In this document: positions 1-9,377 of the stretch, piece after piece | Layout of the letters: each line of letters opens with the position of its first letter | Numbering within the stretch: position 1 is the first letter of the stretch | From: an uncultured Clostridium sp. | Lineage (GTDB): Bacteria; Bacillota; Clostridia; Clostridiales; Clostridiaceae | NCBI GenBank assembly: GCA_934746015.1 | Contig: CAKVEW010000031.1 | Coordinates: 1 to 39,134 of the forward strand | Direction: 5' to 3' | Length of the DNA: 39,134 nt | The notes under the pieces: generated by a model | Seen by the model: only the letters and a program-made list of their open reading frames with translations | What the model was told of the DNA's origin: nothing | Database searches by the model: none | Program-made: the position numbers and the translations under genes

Positions 1-60
1 TTCAATTTTCAAAGACCATTTTCTTCGCCGCCCTCAAGCGACTTCATTATCTTATCATCT
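1..60 (-). other. rRNA operon 5' leader (partial)
   Basis: Read on the minus strand, bases 30 to 1 give the phrase TCTTTGAAAATTGAA, which resembles the conserved leader found just before 16S rRNA in clostridia. The window ends before any mature rRNA begins, so the operon itself is inferred. Its position downstream of gyrA, transcribed away from the origin, fits the usual clostridial arrangement. Confidence 0.7.
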
Positions 61-77
61 GTCTTACTGTTTGTCAA
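49..77 (-). promoter_or_regulatory. rRNA operon promoter, proximal (P2)
   Basis: On the minus strand a perfect -35 TTGACA (72-77) is followed after 17 bp by TAAGAT (49-54), with a TG one base before the -10 (extended -10). An A-tract lies just upstream of the -35, as in strong rRNA promoters. Confidence 0.75.
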
Positions 78-114
78 CAACTTTTTTTCACAAGTTTTTT
101 TACTTGTTTTGTCG

Positions 115-144
115 TTTCCCTCAGCGACGAGATTTATCTTACCA
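115..144 (-). promoter_or_regulatory. Candidate second rRNA promoter (P1), extended -10
   Basis: A second minus-strand TAAGAT (136-141), also preceded by TG plus one base, is followed by a sequence that repeats the region downstream of P2 (TCGCTGAGGG versus TCGCTTGAGGG). No good -35 is seen at the right spacing, so the call rests on the extended -10 and on the similarity to P2. Confidence 0.45.
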
Positions 145-293
145 TGTTCAAATAATTTAGTTTTACTTATATATTATTATTTAAGTAAATTATTATATAA
201 ATACTCTATTTTTCTATAATTATCTTATTTTTTCTAGTATTGATACACTAGGATAAGATTACGTTATATTTATCTTTTTCATTCTGAAATAGC

Positions 294-345
294 AAAAAAA
301 CTACAATCAACTTTATATTATTAAATATAAAATTAATTGTAGTTT
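294..345 (-). terminator. gyrA intrinsic terminator
   Basis: Bases 298-319 pair with 324-345 over 22 positions with two mismatches. In the minus-strand RNA both mismatches become G-U wobbles, while in the plus-strand RNA they would be C-A. A run of seven T follows on the minus strand (294-300). This fixes the direction as the end of gyrB-gyrA transcription. Confidence 0.9.
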
Positions 346-367
346 GTATAATTTTGCCTAAATATAT

Positions 368-2911
368 TTATTGTTCAGTATCATTTAAATCTTCCACGAT
401 ATCTACTTCATCTTCAATATCTCTACTTGAATCTTCTATTTCATCAGATTCATTTTCTGTTTCTAAAGTTAATTGTTCTTCTTTGTCCTCATTGCCACCA
501 GATATTTTTGCTATTGCAGCAATCTTTTCTTCATCAGATGTTCTCATTAATCTTACACCCATTGTTGATCTACTAGTTACTGAAATATCAGAAACATTAA
601 TTCTTATTGCAACTCCACTTGTATTTATTAACATAAGTTCATCTTCTAACTTACATACAGTTGCACCAACTACTTTTCCTGTCTTTTCAGATATCTTATA
701 AGTTATTAGTCCTGTTCCACCTCTTCTTTGTACCTTATATTCAGTAATAGGTGTTCTCTTTCCAAATCCATTTTCACTTATAACTAACAGATCTTCTCCT
801 TTAACAGCTATATCCATACAAACTGCCACATCATTATCCTTTAGATGTATTGATCTAACCCCTGAAGCAGTTCTTCCCATTGGTCTTACATCTCTTTCAT
901 TAAATCTAATAGCATTACCTTCTCTTGTTGCTATTATTATATCTGCATCTCCACGGGTTACCTTTACCTTAAGAAGTTCATCTCCATCTCTTAAATTAAT
1001 TGCTATTAATCCATTTTTTCTAAGATTCTTAAATTCACATAGAGGTGTTTTCTTAACCAATCCTTGTTTAGTAGCCATAAATAAGAAACCTTCACTTATA
1101 TCATCTCTTATAGTAAGTACAGTCTCTATTCTTTCGTCTGCCTCAATTGCAATTAAATTTATTATATTAGTTCCCTTAGCAGTTCTTCCTGCATCAGGTA
1201 TTTCATAACCTCTTAATTTATATACTCTTCCTCTATTCGTGAAGAATAATACATCCGAATGAGTAGAAGTTATACTTACATGCTCTACAAAATCATCTTC
1301 CTTTGTAGACATTGCTTGTATTCCTCTTCCTCCTCTTCTTTGAGCAGAATATGTGTCAGCTGATATCCTCTTTATATATCCTGAGTGAGTCAATGTAACT
1401 ACTACTTCCTCTTCTTGAATAAGATCCTCTATATCAATTTCATTCATTACTTTTTCTATAGAAGTTCTTCTAGTATCACCGTATTTTCTCTTTATTTCAG
1501 TAAGCTCATCTTTAATTACTGATAATAATTTTTCTTCACTTGCTAAAATTGAATTTAAGTATTCTATTTGTTTCATAAGTTCAGCATACTCTTCTTCTAT
1601 TTTATCTCTTTCAAGACCTGTTAATCTTCTAAGTCTCATTTCTAATATTGCTTGAGCTTGCTTATCACTTAATCCAAATCTATCTATTAAAGTATTTTTT
1701 GCTATTTCTGATGTTTTTGAAGATCTAATTATACTTATAACTTCATCAATATTATCAAGAGCAATTCTTAAACCCTCAAGAATATGAGCCCTTACCTCAG
1801 CTTTATTAAGTTCAAATATAGTTCTTCTAGTTACTACTTCTTTTTGGAATTCTATATAATGACTTAAAACTTGTTTTAAATTTAAAACATGTGGCTCATT
1901 ATTTACTAAGGCTAACATAATAACTCCAAAAGTATCTTGCATTTTAGTATGCTTATATAATAAATTTAGAATTACATTTGGGTTAGCATCTTTTTTAAGT
2001 TCTATTACAATTCTCATACCTTCTCTATCAGATTCATCTCTTAAATCTGATATTCCAACTATTTTCTTGTCTTTAACCAAATCAGCTATATTTTCGATAA
2101 GCTTAGCCTTATTTACTTGGTATGGAATTTCAGTAACTATAATTTTATGTCTATTATTTTCTTCCTCTATCTCTGCCTTAGCTCTAACTATTACTCTCCC
2201 TTTACCAGTTTCGTAAGCAGCTCTTATTCCTGATTTTCCCATAATAGTAGCTCCTGTTGGGAAATCTGGACCTTTTATTGCAGTCATTAAATCTAAAACA
2301 GTTGCTTCTGGATTATCAATAAGCATTATAGTTCCATCTATTACTTCTCCCAAGTTATGAGGAGGAATGTTAGTAGCCATACCAACTGCTATTCCTGATG
2401 ATCCATTAACTAAAAGATTTGGGTATCTTGATGGTAATACTACTGGTTCTTTTTCTTCGCCATCAAAGTTTGGAATGAAGTCTACAGTATCCTTGTTTAT
2501 ATCTCTTAGCATTTCTACTGCTATTTTATTCATTTTAGCTTCTGTATATCTCATAGCAGCAGCACTATCTCCATCTACAGATCCAAAGTTACCATGACCA
2601 TCTACAAGCATATATCTCATAGAAAAATCTTGTGCCATTCTTACAAGTGCATCATATACAGAAGTATCACCATGTGGATGATACTTACCTAATACTTCTC
2701 CTACAATTCTTGCACATTTTCTATAACCTTTATCTGGAGATAACCCAAGATCGTTCATAGAATGCAATATTCTTCTATGAACTGGCTTCAATCCATCTCT
2801 AACATCTGGAAGAGCACGACCAACTATTACACTCATAGCATAGTCAATATAACATCTCTTCATTTCTTTATTAATATCTATATCTATAACTTTTCCTTCA
2901 TTTAAGCTCAT
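368..2911 (-). CDS. gyrA: DNA gyrase subunit A
   Basis: Breakage-reunion subunit of gyrase, which introduces negative supercoils with GyrB. I start it at the ATG at 2911 because GAGGTG lies six bases upstream; an in-frame GTG at 2920 would overlap that Shine-Dalgarno. From the ATG (847 aa) the catalytic Tyr falls at residue 122 in AAMRYTEAKM. The quinolone-determining loop reads HPHGDTSVYD, with Thr83 and Asp87 in E. coli numbering, a normal Gram-positive form. The GyrA box QRRGGRG is near residue 524 at the start of the C-terminal beta-pinwheel. The protein ends in a long acidic tail (roughly the last 35 residues). It is the last gene of the leftward dnaA-gyrA cluster, 21 bases after gyrB. 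Confidence 0.97.
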   Translation of the reverse strand: MSLNEGKVIDIDINKEMKRCYIDYAMSVIVGRALPDVRDGLKPVHRRILHSMNDLGLSPDKGYRKCARIVGEVLGKYHPHGDTSVYDALVRMAQDFSMRYMLVDGHGNFGSVDGDSAAAMRYTEAKMNKIAVEMLRDINKDTVDFIPNFDGEEKEPVVLPSRYPNLLVNGSSGIAVGMATNIPPHNLGEVIDGTIMLIDNPEATVLDLMTAIKGPDFPTGATIMGKSGIRAAYETGKGRVIVRAKAEIEEENNRHKIIVTEIPYQVNKAKLIENIADLVKDKKIVGISDLRDESDREGMRIVIELKKDANPNVILNLLYKHTKMQDTFGVIMLALVNNEPHVLNLKQVLSHYIEFQKEVVTRRTIFELNKAEVRAHILEGLRIALDNIDEVISIIRSSKTSEIAKNTLIDRFGLSDKQAQAILEMRLRRLTGLERDKIEEEYAELMKQIEYLNSILASEEKLLSVIKDELTEIKRKYGDTRRTSIEKVMNEIDIEDLIQEEEVVVTLTHSGYIKRISADTYSAQRRGGRGIQAMSTKEDDFVEHVSITSTHSDVLFFTNRGRVYKLRGYEIPDAGRTAKGTNIINLIAIEADERIETVLTIRDDISEGFLFMATKQGLVKKTPLCEFKNLRKNGLIAINLRDGDELLKVKVTRGDADIIIATREGNAIRFNERDVRPMGRTASGVRSIHLKDNDVAVCMDIAVKGEDLLVISENGFGKRTPITEYKVQRRGGTGLITYKISEKTGKVVGATVCKLEDELMLINTSGVAIRINVSDISVTSRSTMGVRLMRTSDEEKIAAIAKISGGNEDKEEQLTLETENESDEIEDSSRDIEDEVDIVEDLNDTEQ

Positions 2912-2932
2912 GTACCTCACCTCGCTTTAGTA

Positions 2933-4846
2933 CTAAATATCTAAGTTGCTTACCTTCTTAGCATTTTTGTGTATAAATTCTCTTCTTGGTTCAACCTTAT
3001 CACCCATTAATATAGTAAATATTTCATCTGCTGCTATTGCATCTTCAACAGTAGCTTTTAATAATATTCTTTTTTCTGGATCCATGGTTGTATCCCATAA
3101 CTGAGTTGCATTCATTTCACCTAGCCCTTTATATCTTTGAATATTAGTAGTGTTATCTTTACCACCAATTTCATTTAATACTGATTCTAGTTCTTGATCT
3201 GAATATGCATAATACTCTTTCTTATTCTTTTTTACTTGGTAAAGAGGAGGCTGAGCTATATAAACGTGTCCCCCATCTAATAGTCCCCTCATATATCTAA
3301 AGAAAAATGTTAATAATAGAGTTCTGATATGAGCTCCATCAACATCGGCATCTGTCATAATTATAATTCTATTATATCTTAACTTACTTTCATCAAAGTC
3401 ATCACCAATTCCAGCTCCAAATGCAGTAACCATGGATTTTATTGAATCAGCAGTTAATATTCTATCTAATCTTTGCTTTTCAACATTCAATATTTTACCT
3501 CTTAAAGGCAATATTGCTTGGAATCTTCTATTTCTTCCTTGCTTAGCTGATCCACCCGCTGAGTCACCCTCAACTATATAAATCTCACACTCTAGTGGAT
3601 CCTTAGATGAACAATCTGACAATTTACCTGGAAGTGCTGATCTTTCTAAGACTGACTTTCTAGTTAGTTCCCTAGCCTTTCTTGCGGCATCTCTAGCTCT
3701 TGATGCCATTAGAGCCTTTTCTATTATTATCTTACCTACATTAGGGTTTTCTTCAAGAAATATAGATACTCCCTCACCAACTATTGAATCAACGACGCTT
3801 CTTACTTCAGAATTGCCTAGTTTAGTTTTTGTTTGACCTTCAAATTGAGGTTCAGAAATCTTAACAGATACTACCGCTGTCAATCCTTCTCTTATATCAT
3901 CTCCAGATAAATTCTTATCATTTTCTTTTAAATGATTAAATCTTTTACCATAATCATTTATAACTCTAGTTAATGCAGTTTTAAAGCCTGATAAGTGTGT
4001 TCCACCTTCAATAGTATCTATATTATTGGCAAATGAATATAAATTTTCATTATATCCATCATTGTATTGAAGTGATACTTCTGCAATTATTCCATCTCTT
4101 TCACCTTCTACATATATAGGCTCTGGATGTAACACTTCCTTATTCCTGTTTAAATATGCAACAAATTCTTTTATACCACCTTCATAGTGATATATCTCTT
4201 CCTTGTTTTCTTCTCTTTTATCAGTTAAAACTATTCTAATTCCTTTATTTAAGAAAGCTAATTCTCTTAATCTATTTGCCAATATTTCAAAATCATATTC
4301 TGTTTCTTCGAATATCTCAGTGTCTGGCTTAAATGAAACTTTAGTTCCATGTTCTTCTGTTGATCCTATTTTTGCTAAATCAGATATAGCAACTCCTCTA
4401 GAGTACCTTTGTTGCCACACTTCACCATCTCTTGATACCGTAACTTCGCACCACTCAGATAATGCATTAACAACTGATGCACCAACACCATGTAGCCCTC
4501 CGGATACCTTATATCCGCCACCCCCGAATTTACCTCCGGCATGAAGAACAGTCATAATTACTTCTACAGTTGACTTTCCCATCTTAGGGTGTATACCAGT
4601 AGGCATACCTCTCCCATTATCTATTACAGTTATAGAATTATCCTCATTTATCGCTACTGATATTTCATTACAAAATCCAGCTAAAGCTTCATCTATACTG
4701 TTATCAACTATTTCATAAACAAGGTGATGTAATCCCCTTGAGCTAGTACTCCCTATATACATTCCTGGTCTCTTTCTAACAGCTTCTAAGCCTTCAAGGA
4801 CCTGAATTTGACTTTCATCATAACTTTGTTTGTTATTTTCCAACAT
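2933..4846 (-). CDS. gyrB: DNA gyrase subunit B
   Basis: ATPase subunit of gyrase (637 aa). The GHKL ATPase fold is visible: [10 protein letters not shown] at 45-54, DNGRGMP at 76-82 and [14 protein letters not shown] around 117-130. The TOPRIM domain carries [13 protein letters not shown] and [12 protein letters not shown], and [10 protein letters not shown] lies near the C terminus. Length matches the short Gram-positive GyrB without the E. coli insert. The Shine-Dalgarno AAGGAGGAG is three bases before the ATG. It lies between remB and gyrA. Confidence 0.98.
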   Translation of the reverse strand: MLENNKQSYDESQIQVLEGLEAVRKRPGMYIGSTSSRGLHHLVYEIVDNSIDEALAGFCNEISVAINEDNSITVIDNGRGMPTGIHPKMGKSTVEVIMTVLHAGGKFGGGGYKVSGGLHGVGASVVNALSEWCEVTVSRDGEVWQQRYSRGVAISDLAKIGSTEEHGTKVSFKPDTEIFEETEYDFEILANRLRELAFLNKGIRIVLTDKREENKEEIYHYEGGIKEFVAYLNRNKEVLHPEPIYVEGERDGIIAEVSLQYNDGYNENLYSFANNIDTIEGGTHLSGFKTALTRVINDYGKRFNHLKENDKNLSGDDIREGLTAVVSVKISEPQFEGQTKTKLGNSEVRSVVDSIVGEGVSIFLEENPNVGKIIIEKALMASRARDAARKARELTRKSVLERSALPGKLSDCSSKDPLECEIYIVEGDSAGGSAKQGRNRRFQAILPLRGKILNVEKQRLDRILTADSIKSMVTAFGAGIGDDFDESKLRYNRIIIMTDADVDGAHIRTLLLTFFFRYMRGLLDGGHVYIAQPPLYQVKKNKKEYYAYSDQELESVLNEIGGKDNTTNIQRYKGLGEMNATQLWDTTMDPEKRILLKATVEDAIAADEIFTILMGDKVEPRREFIHKNAKKVSNLDI

Positions 4847-4902
4847 AATCTCCTCCTTTTAATGAACTTTAATTTTAACCCTATGAAGATTAAAAATTGG
4901 AA

Positions 4903-5163
4903 CTATGGATTATAATTTATATTAGTTCTCTTTGTTAAAGTTGAAGAGGATATTGGAGATAAGTATATTTTACTCATCTTATTCACTTCAGCTATAACAA
5001 AAGATTTAGGCATCTCTTTAGAAATTCTTTCTACAAACCCATCTTCCTCTGCCATTCTTAAAAATGCACTTGTATCTGAACTATACATAGTGGTTTGTAA
5101 ATCAAAAATTCCAATTATATCCTTAATTGGAACAACAACATTTTCTCCTAAATGTAAAAACAT
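4903..5163 (-). CDS. remB: RemB/YaaB-like DUF370 protein
   Basis: An 86-aa protein of the DUF370 family (MFLHLGENVVVPIKDIIGIFD opening). In Bacillus this position between recF and gyrB holds remB (yaaB), a relative of the RemA DNA-binding regulator of matrix genes. The region to about residue 65 looks conserved and the Ser/Thr-rich tail looks variable. The function in clostridia is not established, so the symbol rests on synteny and family. The Shine-Dalgarno GGGAGG precedes the ATG, and recF ends 13 bases upstream. Confidence 0.85.
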   Translation of the reverse strand: MFLHLGENVVVPIKDIIGIFDLQTTMYSSDTSAFLRMAEEDGFVERISKEMPKSFVIAEVNKMSKIYLSPISSSTLTKRTNINYNP

Positions 5164-5176
5164 AAGAATTCCTCCC

Positions 5177-6262
5177 TTAATTTAGGATTTCACCATCCTT
5201 AACCTTAAAGACCTTAGAACTATCATCTAAATAATTTGTAAGATCTTCTATTCCTGTACATGTTATTATTGTTTGAATTTCACCTATGGTACTTAAAATG
5301 TATCTCTTTCTATTGAAATCCAATTCTGATAAAACATCATCGAGCAATAATACTGGATATTCTGATGTCAATTCCTTTATTATTTTCAAAGAAGAGAATT
5401 TCATAGTAAGTACAGCACTTCTTTGCTGTCCTTGTGAGCCGTAGCTTTTCGTATCTATACCATTAATAAGCACATTAAAATCGTCCCTATGTGGGCCAAT
5501 ACTAGTTAATCCCTTTTCAATATCTTTATTCCTACTTTTTTTCAATTGATCATAAAAACAATCTTCTATACTTTCCAAATTTTTTACTGTACTTATATAT
5601 TTAAATTCTACATCTTCTTTTCCTGAAGATATATCCTTATGTATATTCTTTCCATAAAAGTTTAACTTATTAATATAATTTAATCTTTCTCTAATTATGT
5701 TGCATCCAAAATTACACAACTGAATATCATATATATCCAAAACATCTTTATCAACTTTTCGGTTCTTTAAAAGTATATTGCGTTCATTCAAAACTTTATT
5801 ATACTGAACCAAATTATAGTAATATTTAGAATCCAGCTGACATAATTCCATATCTATGAACTTTCTTCTTACACCTGGAGAATCCTTAATTATTCGTAAA
5901 TCTTCTGGTGAAAACATAACAACATTAAAGTTTCCAAATAATTCTCCAATTTTTGAAGCTTTAATCTTATTTATCCTTATGGCCTTTTTTCCATCTTTAA
6001 GTATATTTATATCAATAGTCTTATCTAATCTATCTCTACCGACTAAAATACTTACAAAAGCACTTTCCGCATTCCAATTAATTAATTCTCTATCTCTTGA
6101 AGTCCTATGGGATCTAGCAAATGCACAATAATAAATTGCTTCAAGAATATTTGTCTTTCCTTGAGCATTATCCCCCATAAATACATTTACATTTTTCCCC
6201 AGTGTTATATTTAAGGATTTATAATTTCTATAATTTAATATTTGTATTTTCTTAATATACAT
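5177..6262 (-). CDS. recF: DNA replication/repair protein RecF
   Basis: SMC-like ATPase that helps RecO and RecR load RecA at gapped DNA (361 aa). The Walker A GDNAQGKTN is at residues 30-38, the ABC signature YGSQGQQRS is in the C-terminal half, and the Walker B LLLDDVLSELD follows it. Length is normal. It sits between yaaA and remB in the standard dnaA-dnaN-yaaA-recF order. The AGGTG before the ATG is a modest ribosome site. Confidence 0.97.
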   Translation of the reverse strand: MYIKKIQILNYRNYKSLNITLGKNVNVFMGDNAQGKTNILEAIYYCAFARSHRTSRDRELINWNAESAFVSILVGRDRLDKTIDINILKDGKKAIRINKIKASKIGELFGNFNVVMFSPEDLRIIKDSPGVRRKFIDMELCQLDSKYYYNLVQYNKVLNERNILLKNRKVDKDVLDIYDIQLCNFGCNIIRERLNYINKLNFYGKNIHKDISSGKEDVEFKYISTVKNLESIEDCFYDQLKKSRNKDIEKGLTSIGPHRDDFNVLINGIDTKSYGSQGQQRSAVLTMKFSSLKIIKELTSEYPVLLLDDVLSELDFNRKRYILSTIGEIQTIITCTGIEDLTNYLDDSSKVFKVKDGEILN

Positions 6263-6326
6263 TACTTACACCTGTTTTTATTATAACATATTAGAGGAAT
6301 AAAAGTAATTATTAGGTTAATAGTAA

Positions 6327-6533
6327 TTATATTACTCTGTATTTCTCACCGTTAAATTCTATCAAATCACCTGGTCTTATTTTTTTTCCTCTTTGAGTGC
6401 ATATTTCTCCATTAACTTTAACCATTTCGTCTAAGATATACATTTTAGCTTCTGATCCTAATGAAGCAGCTCCACACCATTTTAAAAAAGAATCTAATTT
6501 AATAAATTCAGTATTTATTTTAACCTCATTCAT
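6327..6533 (-). CDS. yaaA: S4-domain RNA-binding protein YaaA
   Basis: Small S4-like protein (68 aa from the ATG at 6533, MNEVKINTEF) with the core FLKWCGAASLGSEAKMYI and the pattern VKVNGEICTQRGKKIRPGD typical of the family encoded between dnaN and recF. It is thought to bind rRNA and take part in ribosome assembly. An in-frame TTG at 6560 would give 77 aa, but the 68-aa form matches family length. The good AAGGAGG (6575-6581) is far upstream of the ATG and next to a 13-codon leader frame whose stop overlaps this start. Confidence 0.9.
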   Translation of the reverse strand: MNEVKINTEFIKLDSFLKWCGAASLGSEAKMYILDEMVKVNGEICTQRGKKIRPGDLIEFNGEKYRVI

Positions 6534-6571
6534 TTTCCAATTAAATGCATATAAATACAAATTTTATGCAT
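6530..6571 (-). other. Possible 13-codon leader ORF coupled to yaaA
   Basis: After a strong AGGAGG (6575-6580) the first ATG (6569-6571) opens a frame of 13 codons (MHKICIYMHLIGK) whose TGA overlaps the yaaA start as ATGA. The spacing to the Shine-Dalgarno is short (3 bases). Translation is not proven; it may simply be a chance frame. Confidence 0.35.
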
Positions 6572-6582
6572 TTTCCTCCTTT

Positions 6583-7683
6583 CTATCTTAATAACCTAAC
6601 TGGTAATACTAAGTACTTAGAATTATCAGTATTTTTGCATTTAATCACGCAAGGACTAACACTTGAAGTCATTTCTAAAACAACTTCATCACCATCTATA
6701 TTTTTTAAGACATCAATTAAATATCTTGAGTTAAATGCAATTTGGATTGATTCTCCTTGCAAATTTATATTTACTTCTTCTCTTACTTTTCCCAATTGAG
6801 AATTAGATGTTATTATAACAGTATCTTCTTGAACATCTAATTTGATTAAATTGCTATTACCATCCTTAGCCATAAGTGATGCTCTCTCTATACAGTTTTG
6901 TAATTCTTGTTTTTTAACATCAATAGATATCTTATGTTCTTGAGGAAGTAAAGATATATAATTAACAAACTTTCCATCTAATAACCTAGAAATTATCTTT
7001 GTTTCACTTAAGTTAAATAAAATATGATTATTAGTAAAGGTAATTTTAACTATTTCATTTGTGTCTTCTAGTATTCTTGAAACCTCATTTAATGTTTTTC
7101 CTGGAATAACTACTTCAATGTTATTATCATTATCTAGAAATTCAGATCTTATAGCTAATCTATATCCATCTAAGGCAACAAGATTTAAATTTCTATCCTT
7201 TACTTCAAATAATATTCCTTGTAATATCGGTCTTGTTTCATCCTGAGCTATAGCAAAAGATGTACCCCTTATCATACTTTTTAATATATTTTGAGGAACT
7301 TCAACTGATAAGTTTTCATTTATTTTAGGTAGTTCTGGATAGTCTTCTCCATTCATATAAACTAAATTGAACACTGATTTTTCACAAGTTATTTGCATAA
7401 TTTCATTTTCTAAAGTTTCAATGATAACATCTGAGTTTGGAAGTTTTCTTATTATTTCTCCAAATATCTTAGAGTCTATAACTAACATTCCTTCTTCTAC
7501 AATATTAGCTTGAACCTTTGTTTCAATAGATACATCCATATCAGATCCGATTAATGTCAATTCATTATTTTTAGCTGTTATATATATTCCTTCTAGTATA
7601 GGCATTGTAGTTTTTCCTGTTATAGCCTTACTAGCAATAGATATACCTTCTTGTAGTTTTTGTTTTTCACATATGAATTTCAT
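6583..7683 (-). CDS. dnaN: DNA polymerase III beta subunit (sliding clamp)
   Basis: Ring-shaped processivity clamp (366 aa) that tethers DNA polymerase III to DNA. The N terminus MKFICEKQKLQEGISIASKAI and the C-terminal LPVRLLR ending are typical, and the length fits three clamp domains. The Shine-Dalgarno AAGGAGG lies seven bases before the ATG. It follows dnaA across the 272-base origin segment and may be read from the dnaA promoter or from one within that segment. Confidence 0.98.
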   Translation of the reverse strand: MKFICEKQKLQEGISIASKAITGKTTMPILEGIYITAKNNELTLIGSDMDVSIETKVQANIVEEGMLVIDSKIFGEIIRKLPNSDVIIETLENEIMQITCEKSVFNLVYMNGEDYPELPKINENLSVEVPQNILKSMIRGTSFAIAQDETRPILQGILFEVKDRNLNLVALDGYRLAIRSEFLDNDNNIEVVIPGKTLNEVSRILEDTNEIVKITFTNNHILFNLSETKIISRLLDGKFVNYISLLPQEHKISIDVKKQELQNCIERASLMAKDGNSNLIKLDVQEDTVIITSNSQLGKVREEVNINLQGESIQIAFNSRYLIDVLKNIDGDEVVLEMTSSVSPCVIKCKNTDNSKYLVLPVRLLR

Positions 7684-7732
7684 ATAAAAACCTCCTTAAT
7701 TTATGAACATATAATATTCACAGAAATAATAT

Positions 7733-7760
7733 AAATATATAGATAAATATATAGATAAAT
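7733..7760. repeat. AT-only-like tandem repeat of the DNA-unwinding region
   Basis: The 12-mer AAATATATAGAT occurs twice head to tail (7733-7744, 7745-7756) followed by the first four bases of a third copy. It abuts the DnaA-trio tract and is a good candidate for the easily melted part of oriC. Confidence 0.6.
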
Positions 7761-7762
7761 TA

Positions 7763-7801
7763 TAATAATAGTAGTAGTAGGGGCTGTTGATATGTTGATA
7801 A
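7763..7801 (-). other. oriC basal unwinding element: DnaA boxes, GC patch, DnaA-trios
   Basis: On the minus strand two DnaA-like boxes, TTATCAACA (7793-7801) and ATATCAACA (7785-7793), are followed by GCCCC (7780-7784, sharing one base with the trio tract). Then comes a trinucleotide tract that on the plus strand reads TAA TAA TAG TAG TAG TAG (7763-7780). This is the order described for Bacillus oriC unwinding (box, GC-rich stretch, DnaA-trio 3'-GAT-5'). Its place between dnaA and dnaN also matches. Confidence 0.85.
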
Positions 7802-7846
7802 GTACCTGTAACCCTTAAAAATACTAAAAAGTTAGTAAAAAAATAG

Positions 7847-7923
7847 TGTGGATAAGTGAAGCGAAAAATACATATCTTATCCACAGTATTAACAAGCAAT
7901 ATTGTTTTTAGTAGTTATCCACA
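7847..7923. other. DnaA-box cluster downstream of dnaA
   Basis: Three perfect TTATCCACA boxes lie at 7847-7855 (minus), 7877-7885 (plus) and 7915-7923 (plus). A weaker ATATTCACA is at 7714-7722. Together with the unwinding element they form the dnaA-dnaN half of the origin. Confidence 0.9.
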
Positions 7924-7955
7924 AACAATTCAATATATTTATGTACAGCTGTTAG

Positions 7956-9311
7956 TTAATTTTGAGTTAGTTTCTTTGTTACATCATTTACTGTATGTTG
8001 TAAGCTCTCATCAGTATTTAAAGCATCAGAGATTTTTTCATATGCATGGATAACAGTTGTATGATCTCTTCCACCAAACTCTTCGCCTATTTTTGGCAAT
8101 GACATATCTGTAAGTTTCCTACTTAAATACATTGCAATTTGCCTAGGGTATGCTACATTTCTTGTTCTTCTTTGAGATTTTAAATCTTCTACTCTAAGAT
8201 TAAAATATCCAGCTACAACATCTTGTATAACATCAATAGTTATATTCTTATTTTGCTTATTTGAGATTATATCCTTTAAAGCTTCACTTGCTAATTCAAC
8301 AGTAATTGGTCTATTTGTAAGAGAAGAATAAGCTACTATCCTAATTAATGCCCCTTCTAATTCTCTAATATTAGATTTAATTTTAGTTGCAATATACACC
8401 ATTACTTCATTAGCAACATTTAATTTTTCCACATCAGCTTTCTTTTTCAAAATTGCCATTCTTGTTTCAAAATCTGGAGCTTGGATATCAGCTATTAATC
8501 CCCATTCGAATCTTGAACGAAGTCTATCTTCTAAAGTAGGGATTTCTTTTGGTGGTCTATCAGATGATAGAATAATCTGCTTATTTGCATCATGCAATTC
8601 ATTAAATGTATGGAAGAACTCTTCTTGAGTTCTTTCTTTTCCAGCAATAAATTGAACATCATCTATTAGTAGTATATCTACATTTCTATATTTATTTCTA
8701 AATTCTTCATTTCTATCGTCTCTAATAGCATTAATAAGTTCATTAGTAAACTTTTCAGAAGATACATATACTACCTTAGCATTAGAGTTATTTTGAAGAA
8801 CGTAGTGCCCTATGGCATGCATTAAGTGAGTCTTTCCAAGACCAACTCCCCCGTAAATAAATAAAGGATTATAGGCTTTAGCTGGAGCTTCTGCTACAGC
8901 TAAAGAAGCAGCATGGGCGAATCTATTACTATTACCTATGACAAACGAATCAAAAGTATACTTAGGATTTAACGTACTAGACATTTCATCATTTACATTA
9001 ACAGATGATTTATCATCATTTTGTGCATTTTTTTCTTCCTTTTCATCAATTTCTTGAATATCAGATGCTACTATAAAATCTACATTATAAACTTTAGAGC
9101 ATGCAGCTTCGATGGAGTTTACAACTAAGTCCTTATACCTTTTTTCTAATATGTCTTGAGTAAAGGAATTTGGGACACTGAGTTTTATAGTGTTGGAAGA
9201 TATAGAAAGAGGTTCACAGCTTTTAATCCATGTATTAAAGCTTACTTCACTCATTTCACCTTTGATAATATTTAATGTTTTTTCCCATAATGATTTAAGA
9301 TCATTATTCAT
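7956..9311 (-). CDS. dnaA: Chromosomal replication initiator DnaA
   Basis: Initiator ATPase that binds DnaA boxes and melts oriC (451 aa). Domain I covers about 1-80 and a polar, variable domain II about 85-115. The AAA+ domain has Walker [10 protein letters not shown] (154-162) and Walker B LLIDDVQF (214-221). The domain IV DnaA-box signature [15 protein letters not shown] starts near residue 413. The Shine-Dalgarno GGAGG precedes the ATG by seven bases. It is flanked on both sides by DnaA-box clusters, so it is probably autoregulated. Confidence 0.98.
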   Translation of the reverse strand: MNNDLKSLWEKTLNIIKGEMSEVSFNTWIKSCEPLSISSNTIKLSVPNSFTQDILEKRYKDLVVNSIEAACSKVYNVDFIVASDIQEIDEKEEKNAQNDDKSSVNVNDEMSSTLNPKYTFDSFVIGNSNRFAHAASLAVAEAPAKAYNPLFIYGGVGLGKTHLMHAIGHYVLQNNSNAKVVYVSSEKFTNELINAIRDDRNEEFRNKYRNVDILLIDDVQFIAGKERTQEEFFHTFNELHDANKQIILSSDRPPKEIPTLEDRLRSRFEWGLIADIQAPDFETRMAILKKKADVEKLNVANEVMVYIATKIKSNIRELEGALIRIVAYSSLTNRPITVELASEALKDIISNKQNKNITIDVIQDVVAGYFNLRVEDLKSQRRTRNVAYPRQIAMYLSRKLTDMSLPKIGEEFGGRDHTTVIHAYEKISDALNTDESLQHTVNDVTKKLTQN

Positions 9312-9377
9312 TTTATATCCTCCATAAAAAAAATTTTTAATTAAAGTATGTTAGTTAATAACAAAATATCAACACAA

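Noticed and set aside
85..90. Duplicate cysteine desulfurase as housekeeping IscS/SufS
   Set aside because: This refers to the gene at 20336-21487: no scaffold or suf/isc partners lie nearby and the Cys region is of the EF2568-like type, so I left the gene without a symbol.
7696..7899. Minus-strand open frame of 67 codons in the dnaA-dnaN gap
   Set aside because: It reads through the AT-rich repeat and DnaA boxes as runs of Tyr/Ser/Leu. This is origin DNA, not a gene.
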